Shown one piece after another: positions 20,885-30,269 of a stretch of 64,000 nt of DNA. The DNA comes from Blepharisma stoltei (lineage: Eukaryota > Ciliophora > Heterotrichea > Heterotrichida > Blepharismidae), in assembly GCA_914767885.1 (NCBI GenBank), contig CAJZBQ010000060.1, positions 496,001 through 560,000 on the forward strand, given 5' to 3'. The notes beneath the pieces were generated by a model. It saw nothing but the letters and a program-made list of their open reading frames with translations, did not search any database and was not told where the DNA came from. Numbering within the stretch: position 1 is the first letter of the stretch; every line of letters begins with the position of its first letter. The position numbers and the translations under genes were made by a program.

Positions 20885-22547
20885 TTAAGCTTCCGGGTCT
20901 GGAACGTAAACTGCTGGGAAGACTGCTTGGTCGAATATTCCAATTGAATCAGCAAACCATGTGGCTAAGAACAAAGGCACTCCTGCCTTACTCCCCTTTT
21001 TCATAACAAAAAAGCGAAATTTTTCTAAAATTTTCTTTAGACCCATTATATAGTAAACAATTTTAAAAAATATAAAAACTACAATTGCAATGGCTTATAA
21101 TATCTTCTATTATTTATATAGTAAAATATTTACCATAAAAAATAAGTCAATAAATAAATTGTGAAATAAATATAAAAAATTCAAATAAACTGTTATAAAT
21201 CCATATCGTATAAGTTTTGATAACCATCGTGAAGGATTCATAAAATAAAAGTTTTGGAAACTCTAAAAAAATTCATATAAAATTTATAAAGACAAAGGGG
21301 AGCTAGCCAAATATCCATGGAACCCATTCCACATTTGGCCAATATAAAAAGTGTCTCCAAGTGCTTTCCAGAAAGCCTCTGCATAGTTCTTAAAGAAAAG
21401 TTCTCCTTGTGAGTTCTTAGGCAGCTCTTCTACTAAGTGTTTCAAATGTAGGAATGGGTAGCCCATAAACACACCAGCATAAACTCCAGCGCTGACGTAA
21501 AATGCTCTTAAAACAGCTTCTGGTGTTCCAGGGAAATCAGTTCCCCAATGCGTCATATGTCTGAGTTTTTCTTTTATGAAATCAGTGAAGAAAAGCAAGC
21601 CCAAGGTTTCTCCGAAAGCTTGACCCATTAGAGGGCCTGCACCTCTCATGAATGGGTAAAGTCCATCTTTGCTTAAAATAGTTAAGGCTGCGTGGAAGTG
21701 ATTTCTGTATCCTCTTGCGAATTCTTTTGGAAGAATCTTGTCCTGCTCGAATCTTAAGGAAATGTTATAGAAAGGAACTGGAATCCAGCATGTAACAGCA
21801 CCAATTGCGGCTGCAGTTAATAGATATTTCCCCCAATCGGTATTAACAGTGTGGTGCTCATGGGCGTAGCCTCCTGCATAATCTTTCCAAAGATAAAATC
21901 TTGATGTTTGAAATGCAAGCCCATAGGTGCTGGAAAAGAATAAACTTGAGAAGAAGCCTCTTCGGAAGTTTTCCATTTTGCAGACTTCCTTATCCTCCCC
22001 AATAAAGAGTGAGCAAGTTTGTTTTTAAAAGGAGATAAGTTGTTTTTTTAAAAAAATTAATTGCTTTTGAATATAAAATCCAAAATTAATTTATAAGATT
22101 TATGTTTAAGAATGCAAGCTGTCTAAAATTTAAAGATTTATTTTGAGATTTCATTATTTTATTAATTAAATTCGATTATCAATTGTGCTATACAGTTCAA
22201 CTTCAGATCTCATTATAAGAATCATTAATTATATATTTTATCAAAATATTTATATAAAAATAATAAATTTATTCAAATGTTCTTATGAAAAAGTTAGTGA
22301 AAATTCCTAGAGTGCGGAGGCTGTCTGGGGCTTGGTAATACCTTAAGAGATCAGTTGCTGGAGCGTAGAATTGATACCATAAGGCTCTGGTTATGCCAAA
22401 ATAAAGCCCTGTTAGCTCTGCTTGTTGAAAATTCCAAGCTGGGTTCCAGTTTGGTGGAGTCATCCACTTGTACAATATCATCCTTGTACGGGCATTATGA
22501 TTCCTTGCAACAATCACTGGCTTCTGCCCTTCTATTTCTTGATACAT
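20885..22547 (-). CDS. Divergent mitochondrial-carrier-like protein, split by two IESs
   Basis: Three coding pieces on the minus strand, in order: 22547-22297 (MYQEIEGQKPVIVARN...TLGIFT), 21992-21306 (KEVCKMENFRRGFFSS...FHGYLA) and 20990-20885 (KAGVPLFLATWFADSIG...VPDPEA-TAA). Both joins preserve frame when 21993-22296 and 20991-21305 are removed. The product (~350 aa) has six amphipathic or hydrophobic segments and repeated Pro/charged turns (PLMGQAFGETLGLLFFTDFIKEKL). It resembles the mitochondrial carrier fold but lacks clear PxDxxR motifs. Divergent carriers are known as structural subunits of ciliate respiratory complexes, so such a role is possible. Family call is tentative. Confidence 0.6.
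20991..21305. mobile_element. IES with CTCCCC/GGGGAG ends in the carrier-like gene
   Basis: TTA precedes CTCCCCTTTT at 20988. At the right, GGGGAG is followed by CTAG (21304-21305 = TA). Leaving one TA restores the gene frame (GYLA|KAGVP). The short inverted ends CTCCCCTTT/AAAGGGGAG are present, but the interior lacks the usual inner word. Confidence 0.7.
21993..22296. other. TTA-bound IES without clear inverted repeats
   Basis: Between TTA at 21990-21992 and TTA at 22294-22296. Left end TCCTCCCC, right end has no complement. AT-rich interior. Removal joins LGIFT to KEVCKMENF in frame on the minus strand; without removal a TAA follows FIRTFE. Confidence 0.65.
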
Positions 22548-23041
22548 ATTTTATAAGAGTAGTAACTATAGTCCACAATTATTCGATACTTCATAATCAA
22601 CTAAATCAATAATTTTCAAAGCCGACTTTATATGTAAATACTAGGAGAATAATTGAGAAGAGTGCGAATTTTAAAACAAATTAGCTATTTGAATTAATAA
22701 AATAATGAAGAAAGCATAGGCGAGAAGCATTCAATAAGACATGCAAATCTTCGAGCTCTGAAAAACTCTGGAATCATTTTTAGTATAATGGAAATATTTT
22801 TCCGAAACGGCTTGAATAATTCAAAGTATAATTGATAAAATAATGTTGAACTAGCAAGAAAATCAAAAGATTTATGAAAAAATCTTAAAAATTGAAAATA
22901 CAATTGGGTTTGATGCTTTAATTTAAAAGTTATAAAAAAATATTAATTTTGCTTTACAAAATTGATTTTTATCTCGCATAAAGCTTTATTAGAATATGAA
23001 ATAAAACTTCTCTATTAGTTAAAGTATTTACAATATTTAAG
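22548..23041. promoter_or_regulatory. Divergent intergenic region
   Basis: About 490 bases between the minus-strand carrier gene and the plus-strand LC8 gene. AT-rich. No element ends seen. Confidence 0.3.
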
Positions 23042-23302
23042 ATGGCAGAGAGGATCATTGTGTGTGAAATGACTGATGATATGAGAGATGACGCAATAAA
23101 AGAAGCAAGAATTGCAGCTGAACAGAAAGAAAGTGAAAAGGAAATTTCGCAAGCTATCAAAAAGTTCTTTGATAATAAGTACTCCCCATGCTGGCATTGT
23201 ATTGTTGGGAAAAGCTTTAATGGCTATGTCTCTTACCAAACGAAGCACTTTATCTTCTTCTATGTCAAACAAATTGCAGTCCTCCTATACAAAATGGGAT
23301 AA
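23042..23302 (+). CDS. DYNLL: Dynein light chain LC8
   Basis: 86 residues, full-length for the family. MAERIIVCEMTDDMRDDAIKEA leads into the conserved core NKYSPCWHCIVGKSF (WHCIVG is diagnostic), then SYQTKHFIFFYVKQIAVLLYKMG. LC8 is a homodimeric hub protein that binds linear motifs in dynein intermediate chain and many partners. It acts in cytoplasmic and ciliary dynein. No IES, no intron. Ends at TAA. Confidence 0.95.
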   Translation: MAERIIVCEMTDDMRDDAIKEARIAAEQKESEKEISQAIKKFFDNKYSPCWHCIVGKSFNGYVSYQTKHFIFFYVKQIAVLLYKMG

Positions 23303-23626
23303 TCTAAGAAACGTCTAAGCTTTAAATTTAAATAAATTGAATTCTTAAAGAATCATTATGGGTGATTTTTTGTTTAATTATAATCAAATTCAACTCATAG
23401 ATAACTGCCATCTAATGGTATTCAAATTTCAGAAAATAAAAATTATCAAATATCGATTTTATATGAGGTGTTCAAGAAAAGATGTTTAATTAAATATAAC
23501 TTGTTAAAAGAAATGATTATAATCTAGAAATATGCTGAATGAATTGAAATGATTTTTCCCTATAATAATTACCTACTGCGCCAAAAGACATTATTCTAAT
23601 TAAAGTCAGCTATTTTACTGATATTT

Positions 23627-26600
23627 TTATCTCAGGTCCTCGTATGATAAATTCCTAAGCCTATTCATCGGCGACTGTATTGTAACATCTAAAAGATTTC
23701 CTCTAGGTCTTGCCAAATACCCATAATTTCCATAATTTGATGATTTATTCGAATCATCTATAAATTGAGAGGCTTCTAGTGACTGCGACTGCGTTCTAAT
23801 TCTTTTATTTGATGAATGTATCTTTGGAAGCATTTCTTCCTTAAACTTCTCATACTTTTCTTTAGTTTTTTTATCTCTTCTGCTATAAATTTTATAGCAT
23901 TTATCACAAACTGGCACCAGTTCAAATTCCCACGCCAGTTTTTTATTCAAACTTGCCTTTGAATAATTATTATTTTGCTTTTGAATATATAGATTGATTG
24001 CTTCTGTGTCTTTACTCCTCTGCAATTTTATATCAAGCTCTCTTAATAACTTATTTGGTAAATTATTTATTAGTGATTTCAATGAATATTTATCATTCCT
24101 GTCCTCCAAAATTGTTTTCCTTAATATTTTATATTGCAAATGCTCAGTAATTGGGGTTTGAGGCCTTAAATCTTTTCCTAATAAATGCTGGAGAGTGTCT
24201 ATATTAAGGATATCTTGCAACTGCATTAATTCAAATAGTGTCCCTGCATATTCCATATTGTGTTTCATGAGCAACTCAATTTTTTCTCTATTTTCATAGT
24301 CATTTCTTTTCAATAGTTTGCAATAATCTCCACAGCAGACAAGCTGCTTTTTCCCTTTGCTTACAGAGGAACTTTCTGTTGCACTGAACAGCGAAATATG
24401 CTTAAAATCACTAAAAACTGGAATCGATGCACAGCTGACTGTTTCTGCAACAATATGTGGAGCATTTATCAAGTAAAAGTTTCCATCTATGGCTTCAATA
24501 AAATCTAAAACAATTGAAGAAATTGTCTGGTTTTTTTGCATTACCTTTTTCAAGCATTTTTTGGCCTCTGATCATACTATTGTGCAAGATATAAACTTTT
24601 TATTAGATAGCACTTCATATACGTCAATGTCTTCGCTTTCACTTACTTTAACAGTAAATTTTGAAGATCAGCCAGACCTGCTATGAGCATTGTTGCTTAC
24701 TCCCCCTATGAAATAAAAAATTTTGTTCGCTCACGGAGAGGGGTTAATTATTTTTTTTTAAAAATTATATATAAATTTTATAATAATTTTTCTTTGCGAA
24801 ATTTAAATTTGCAGCAAGTGGAAAGCTAATATTTATTTAATTTAAATTAAACAAAATTAGCTAGAGATTTCATCATATTGATAAACACTTATATATCACA
24901 TGGTTTTGTTCTCTCACAGAGGGGAGAGTTAGCTTATTTTTTTCATTAAATTCATTGCTCAGAATATCAGCTAACTTTTTTATTTTTGCTCGAAAAAACC
25001 TAATCATATTATGTGCAAACTCTTTTTGATCATAATCAATAATACTTACCGATATTATTTGGGCAACCATATACATAAAATTTGCTACTTGAGAGCATTG
25101 CCTTAAAAAGTTTAGTTTTCCATGGTTGTCTTCAAAAAAATTTGTGTGGTTTGTAAGAGGTTGAAATGGCTTCAGCTTGAACATTTCCTGGTACACGCTT
25201 GAGTGAAGATTAAAGCTTATTGACGAATTCAAAAACTGCTGTGGTATGAATTCTTTTAAGCTTTTTTCAGAATTTTTAGAATGTGTAAAAGGACTTCTTG
25301 AAAAAATAAGATATCCTTTTTGAAATTCATTTGTAAAATGCACTCTTAATTTTGATGCACAGTTGCCTTTAGGCCTGATAAATTGCTGTAAAAGGCATGA
25401 TACGCTTTTATATGATAATTTATGAAGGCGAGAGTACACTTCGTTGCTTTCTTCTTTTTTGAAAAATTCAACATAGGAACAGCATCTACCGTCTTCAGGC
25501 TGCAGGCTTTTAGTTTTTAATACGTATGTAGGGCAATTGAAAGATTCATTAGATTCATCAAACATATCCATATAATGAAGTAAATTGTTTCAATCAATAG
25601 GCTCTGATTTTAGTAACCCATCGCTGTCAGTTCATATTCTCATTGGAGAGTTCAGACCAAATCCTATTAAAATACTTTGTGGCACAACGATCCTAAACTC
25701 TTCTTCTTTGCATGCCTTAGACAGACAAAGAAATAAAATGGTGACGTTGACAGAAATTGGACTCCGAGACGCGCTCCTATGGAGCAGGTTGGACCCATCC
25801 TGATGATGCTGAAAGCAGGACCTCTGTCCCTTTTGAAGTAGGTCTTCAAGTTTGGGGATGCCTTGCAGAAGAGGGGAGTTTTGTTTCTCCCCGAAGGCTT
25901 TCTGCCCCCCCAGATGGGCTAGACAGGCTTTGCTTACAATATGGTCTTCCCTTATCGGGATCATCGGAGCACTCTACAGGAGATGGGCTCTGCCCTAGGA
26001 GCTGAGCCTTTGGACAGTGGCTCAGGCGGAGATCCAGAGCGGCGATCTGGAATTTCCCTCTTTTGTCTCTTGAGGCAATGGAGACTACTACTTTTGAGCC
26101 AAGACAAGTTAGTTAGTTAAGAATTTAGTTTATCCCTACCCTACGTTACCACCAAATCAGCACCATCAGCACCAGCAGCGCCATTAGCACCATCAGCACC
26201 ATCAGCACATCAACATCACGCCAAGCATCTTCCACTCAGCACAAACCACAAACCAACTCATTTCCAGCTAAATTAAATTCTCATCACTATGTTTCCATCT
26301 TTTCTGGTGACGTCCTCAAAAATGGTGACGTCACCATCTGCAGGGGAGACCCTTGTTCCTTTAGCTTCTGGACCTAGCGGCCACGGGTTCCTACTCCAGA
26401 GGGGTATTGGCTCTGGAGATGATGTTCCGCGCCTTCTTCACGCCCCAAGCTCCGCACGAGGCATCCTCACTTCCTTCTCGCCGGAGCCAAGACAAGGCAA
26501 ATGCTAGCAGGCTTCCAGCTTATGGCCAGTTTAACCGTTAAAGTTTAAATTTAGCCAGGCAAGCAAAAATGTTGGCTTCATTGCACTCATGTGAGCACGG

Positions 26601-26912
26601 ATCCTTGTGTATTTTATCACTTTTTAAAGCGACTGCTTTTTTACGGATGTGTTCCAAATGGTTTTTCTTTTGAATAGGTGGTCTTGATAACGAGTATTTT
26701 TTAGTCTCATACTCATCAATCATACTTTTAGAAATTATCATGTACTTGAACTTTTCATTGAGTTCAATATCTTGCTGCATTTTTGCATCAATAAAAACTC
26801 CTTCAAAACGCGAGTCATCAGGTTTTAGCCCTAATTGCTGTAAAATAGCAGCTCTTACAGAATAAGGCAATTTTGTGTAAGATACATCATTCTCTTCCTT
26901 CAAAAAATCCAT
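23627..26912 (-). CDS. Large protein of unknown family, split by a MITE-IES and a SINE-like IES
   Basis: The gene starts at ATG 26912 (MDFLKEENDVSYTKLPYSV). Removing 25720-26550 joins NIFACLAKACKEEEFRIVV in frame, and removing 24700-24928 joins NEKNKLSNNAHSRSGW. It ends at TAG 23627 (RLRNLSYEDLR). Several TGAs are Trp. The product is about 740 residues, mixed helical, with Cys pairs (LVCCGDYCKLL; PVCDKCYKIY may bind zinc) and a disordered, basic C-terminus. The block FRIVVPQSILIGFGLNSPMRIW looks like a folded core. I do not recognise the family. Continuity across both inserts is the main evidence that this is one gene. Confidence 0.65.
24700..24928. mobile_element. MITE-type IES, CTCCCC family, TTA/TTA
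   Basis: TTA at 24697-24699 and 24929-24931. Left CTCCCCC, right GGGGAGAG. The internal word TTTTGTTCGCTCACGGAGAG follows the left end, and a decayed copy (GTTCTCTCACAGAGG) precedes the right end. A shortened 229-bp member. Confidence 0.8.
25720..26550 (+). mobile_element. GC-rich SINE-like insertion with two modules, behaving as an IES
   Basis: The most GC-rich block in the window sits inside an AT-rich gene. Imperfect target duplication TTAGACAGACA (25717) / TTAGCCAGGCA (26551). Two heads start AAAATGGTGACG (25736) and AAAAATGGTGACG (26320). Both modules end with GAGCCAAGACAAG (26095, 26485). Between them lies a CACCATCAG-type short tandem repeat (26160-26210). Removing one TTA-to-TTA span restores the host frame. 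Confidence 0.75.
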
Positions 26913-27004
26913 TGTCAGTTTTCGTTCAATGAGTTTTATATTATTATTTTTTTGCACAGAATTATTTAAGAATTCATTTAATTACACAAGACCGCTTGGC
27001 TTTG

Positions 27005-27445
27005 CTACAGTTTTTTGGATTTGTTTGTCCTTAGTCTTATATTGGAATGGGTTCTAAGGGGAGATAGATCAATTTGTTTTTCGTGAGGAATTCTATTCAA
27101 CGGCTTGATTGTTGAACTTAGCTTTATTCTCATTGGAGACTTGGATTGTGTAATTCGTAAGTGTAGTCGCGAAGTGCTTAAATCTCTCAGCGGAGATTCT
27201 CTTTTGAGCGCTCCAAAATTGGTAATTACACGGGAAGTCTGCAATAGCTCAATCTTATGTCCTTTATCTAGCCTATTTTGAGAGATAGATATAGGAATAA
27301 TCTTTTCTTTTTCGATTTTCAATTTCGTAAGTCTTCTTACGAGATCGTTATATTCAAAATGAACACCATATCGTTTATCTTCGCTCACAGTGGCTTGCTT
27401 TTGGGATTCTTCAATAAGTCTTTTATGAAAATCATTAGTCAGCAT
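27005..27445 (-). CDS. Small basic protein with repeated SP-x-R motifs
   Basis: 146 residues from ATG 27445 to TAG. The N-terminal half is a charged helix (KRLIEESQKQATVSEDKRYG). The C-terminal half is very basic with ESPLRDL, KSPMRIKL and LSPLRTH, spaced about 25-30 residues, likely phosphorylated Ser-Pro sites in a nucleic-acid- or microtubule-binding tail. It lies head to tail just upstream of the large unknown gene. No family recognised. Confidence 0.55.
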   Translation of the reverse strand: MLTNDFHKRLIEESQKQATVSEDKRYGVHFEYNDLVRRLTKLKIEKEKIIPISISQNRLDKGHKIELLQTSRVITNFGALKRESPLRDLSTSRLHLRITQSKSPMRIKLSSTIKPLNRIPHEKQIDLSPLRTHSNIRLRTNKSKKL

Positions 27446-27603
27446 TAAATTAATTTCTATTGCAAATGGAAAATACTACTTTTAAAGTAATTTATTATTC
27501 GTTTTACAAATGAAGGAGAAATGCTGAATTACTAATAAGCAATTTGAATAAAATATTTTATTTTGACTTAAAAAAAGTATTGTAAAATTTTCTAGTAAAA
27601 ATA

Positions 27604-29735
27604 ATGGAAATTTTAGATGTTATTGAAAGCATTGAATTATGCATAAGAGTTATGACAGAATTATACGCCGAGTATTCGTTCCCAGATTTCGAAGTCGCAA
27701 AAACGACTCTTTTATCAATAAAAAGAAAGCTCGAAAAGCTGAAAACTCAAAAGGAGACTGATTCTATTAACTTAATTTTCTTCCAGAAGGTCCTAAAAGC
27801 AATTCAAGATAGTTTAGATATGCTCTATGAAACCACTCAGGACTGAAAAGGGCCTCCAGAAATCCAAGAAGATGATAAATTTTGGACTGATTTAAAAAAA
27901 TTAGAAACTCTTGACGAAATACTGATCTACGCTGCAAATGCCTCAAAAGACGACCTACTTTGTTTAAATGTCTCTGATGAGCGTTGGAAAAAACTAAACT
28001 ACGTCATTATGCACCATAATTACTCAAAGCGCTCTAAGACTATTAAGCACTACAAAACCTTTTTCAAAAGAACGGCTTCTGGATGGGCACTGATGTCGAC
28101 GGGCCTTAAAGAAAAAACCAACATTGAGAAAAAAGTTATGGTTGGCCTTGGGGCTATTTATTTCTCTATTTTCCAATCAGAAGCTGTAAAGCAGGCTGAG
28201 TTATACTCGGCCAAGCCAAGAATTGATATATCGCAAACTACATTTAACATGATAGACTCATGGATGCTTTCCAAGCTTTATAATTGGGTCATCCCAAGCA
28301 TTGATATAAATAAAATTTATCATGTCCCAAGGACAGTTTCTTCTATTACTAGTAAAGAGTTTCATTCGTATGAAAACGATAAAGACTCATTAATTGCAGT
28401 AGAAAAACATAGGGTTATGATGAGATTGTTGAGAAGCAAAAATCATAATTCTAGTATCAAATTTTTTGGAGGGTTTTGCTTTTGTGCTGAAAGTAGAAAG
28501 GGGAAGAAAAAACAGCCAAAAAAAGCAAACAAGCTGATTTTTCATATACATGGAGGAGGGTATATAAGCATGTCGTCAGCTTCGCATCAAGTATATACAA
28601 GAAAATGGGCAAATATTCTCAAAATCCCTGTAATATCAATTGATTATAGGCTAGCCCCTGCCCATCCATATCCAGAAGGTTTAGATGATGTGTGGCAAGC
28701 TTATAATTGGATATTAAATCATGCTGAAGAAGAGTATGGGATAACTCCAGAAAAAATAATTGTCACTGGAGATTCTGCTGGAGGAAACTTCGCATTGGCT
28801 CTGACTTATTAATTAATTATCAATGTTCGTCATTACAGCATGGGCCAAGATTTTCACCAATGCATGCTCATCGTCCCTGAGGGACCTCGGCACACACCCA
28901 TCTCTCTGCCAGGAGAGTCTTATATAATCGGATTAGACATTCTGGCTTGAAGTCCTTAAGGGCTGATTCCCATGAACATAACTCCCAGTATTGTGCTAGG
29001 AACATACATCTTGCAGCCTGTGGAGAGTTTTGCCGCTCTACAGAGTAGATCGCCACTGATCGCGCCTTTATATGAACCACAGAGGTAAACCTTATATCTC
29101 AGTGATTAGTTCCCTAAGGCACAAGAAAACCCCCAGCCCGATATATACCAATAATGCCAGACCTATTTCTCAGCTTGGTTTACCCACCATTGTTCCCTGC
29201 AAGTGTTGAGAAAATTGCGTCAAGAGGTCAGGTCGGTCGCCTTCCCAATATTAATTTATATATATCTCTAACTTATAAGTGCATTTTATCCGGCATCAAG
29301 GTTCCTGATGGGCTTATTTTGAGTTATCCTTCATTGAGGCTTGACAAAAACTTTTTCACGCCATCTCTGCTTTTGTCATTAGATGATTTTTTAATCCCTC
29401 ATACCCTTATGAAGCTTATTGTCGAGAATTATCTTAAAGATTCCTCACTAGACCCTGCTAACGATATTTTCATATCTCCTATTGCAGCATCTGATGAAAT
29501 GATGAAAGCAATGCCTCCTGTCAGAATTTTGGTTGGAGATAATGACCCCTTGCAAGACGATTGTATGAGGTTCGCTGAAAAATTATTGAATGCGAATGGA
29601 GACGTGAAATTGACGATATTTCAAGGCACCCCACATGGAGCTCTTAATCTTTGCTTTCCTGGAGGTGTCAAAGAAAGCTTTGATGTGCTGAATCAGACTA
29701 TTGCATGGTTTGAAGAATTATTCGATTATAATTAA
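27604..29735 (+). CDS. Hormone-sensitive-lipase-like esterase, split by a SINE-like IES
   Basis: After removal of 28809-29275 the frame is continuous from ATG 27604 to TAA 29735 (~555 aa), with one TGA (27844) as Trp. The N-terminal ~220 residues match the HSL-specific N-domain layout. The catalytic alpha/beta-hydrolase follows: oxyanion HGGGY (IFHIHGGGYISMSS), YRLAPAHPYPEGLDD, nucleophile GDSAGGN, then after the insert LVGDNDPLQDD (Asp) and GTPHGALNL (His). Full catalytic Ser-Asp-His set. It hydrolyses acylglycerols or other esters, probably cytosolic or lipid-droplet associated. The insert falls seven residues after the catalytic motif (ALALTY|KCILSG), so excision is essential for activity. 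Confidence 0.88.
28809..29275 (-). mobile_element. SINE-like insertion in the lipase gene, behaving as an IES
   Basis: 467 bp with higher GC than its host. Target duplication CTCTGACTTAT (28799-28809) and CTCTAACTTAT (29266-29276), one mismatch. A TAAT-rich tail at the left end suggests minus orientation. The TA inside each copy (28807-28808, 29274-29275) allows TA-to-TA removal that exactly restores ACT TAT AAG. Confidence 0.75.
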
Positions 29736-29841
29736 GCTAATAGGCATAACTAAGATAATTATGCAGCTCTTTAATTTGCAAGTGAGGAAATTGCATTTCA
29801 TCCACTTTAAAGCAATAGGCAAAAATTCATAAGTATATCTA

Positions 29842-30149
29842 AACCCCTTGGCTAGCGAACGAAACAGGAGAAGGATCTATATTTTTCAGATAATTAATTC
29901 CTATTGGAGCGAGCAAAAATTTTTATATATTATTTTTTACTACAAACTACATTTAATATATAAAAATAATTGCAATAATGAAGTCTAAGCAAGAATTATC
30001 ACAACTGGCTCTAAAAAATAAATTTTATAAGTTAAATTAGATTTCGTTTCAAAAATTTGCTAATATGATTATATGAAATTTTTTTATTTAAAAAAAGAAA
30101 TTAAACCCCTTGATTAGCGAGCAAAATTTTTTCACTAAATAAAGGGGAG
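29842..30149. mobile_element. Degenerate MITE of the CCCC...GGGG type
   Basis: Left AACCCCTTGGCTAGCGAACG and right CCCTTGATTAGCGAGCAAAA...AAAGGGGAGC, with an AT-rich middle, repeat the architecture of the main MITE family (an inner GCGA word near each end). Sequence is well diverged. Intergenic, upstream of XRN1. Confidence 0.5.
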
Positions 30150-30269
30150 CAAGGCTTAATTTGAAATTTTCAGCTAATCCGAATTCGCCACTAATGTTTC
30201 TAATTTTAGCCTTGCATATCAGCAAGTTCTTCCATTATGAGGACAGCCTTTTAGAATTATTTATTAGAT

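Noticed and set aside
26160-26210. Possible CRISPR-like array
   Set aside because: CACCATCAG units are a simple short tandem repeat without spacers, in eukaryotic DNA.
29154-29270. ATG and hydrophobic start joined to the second half of the lipase
   Set aside because: These codons lie inside the SINE-like insert. Removing it joins the true upstream lipase sequence in frame.
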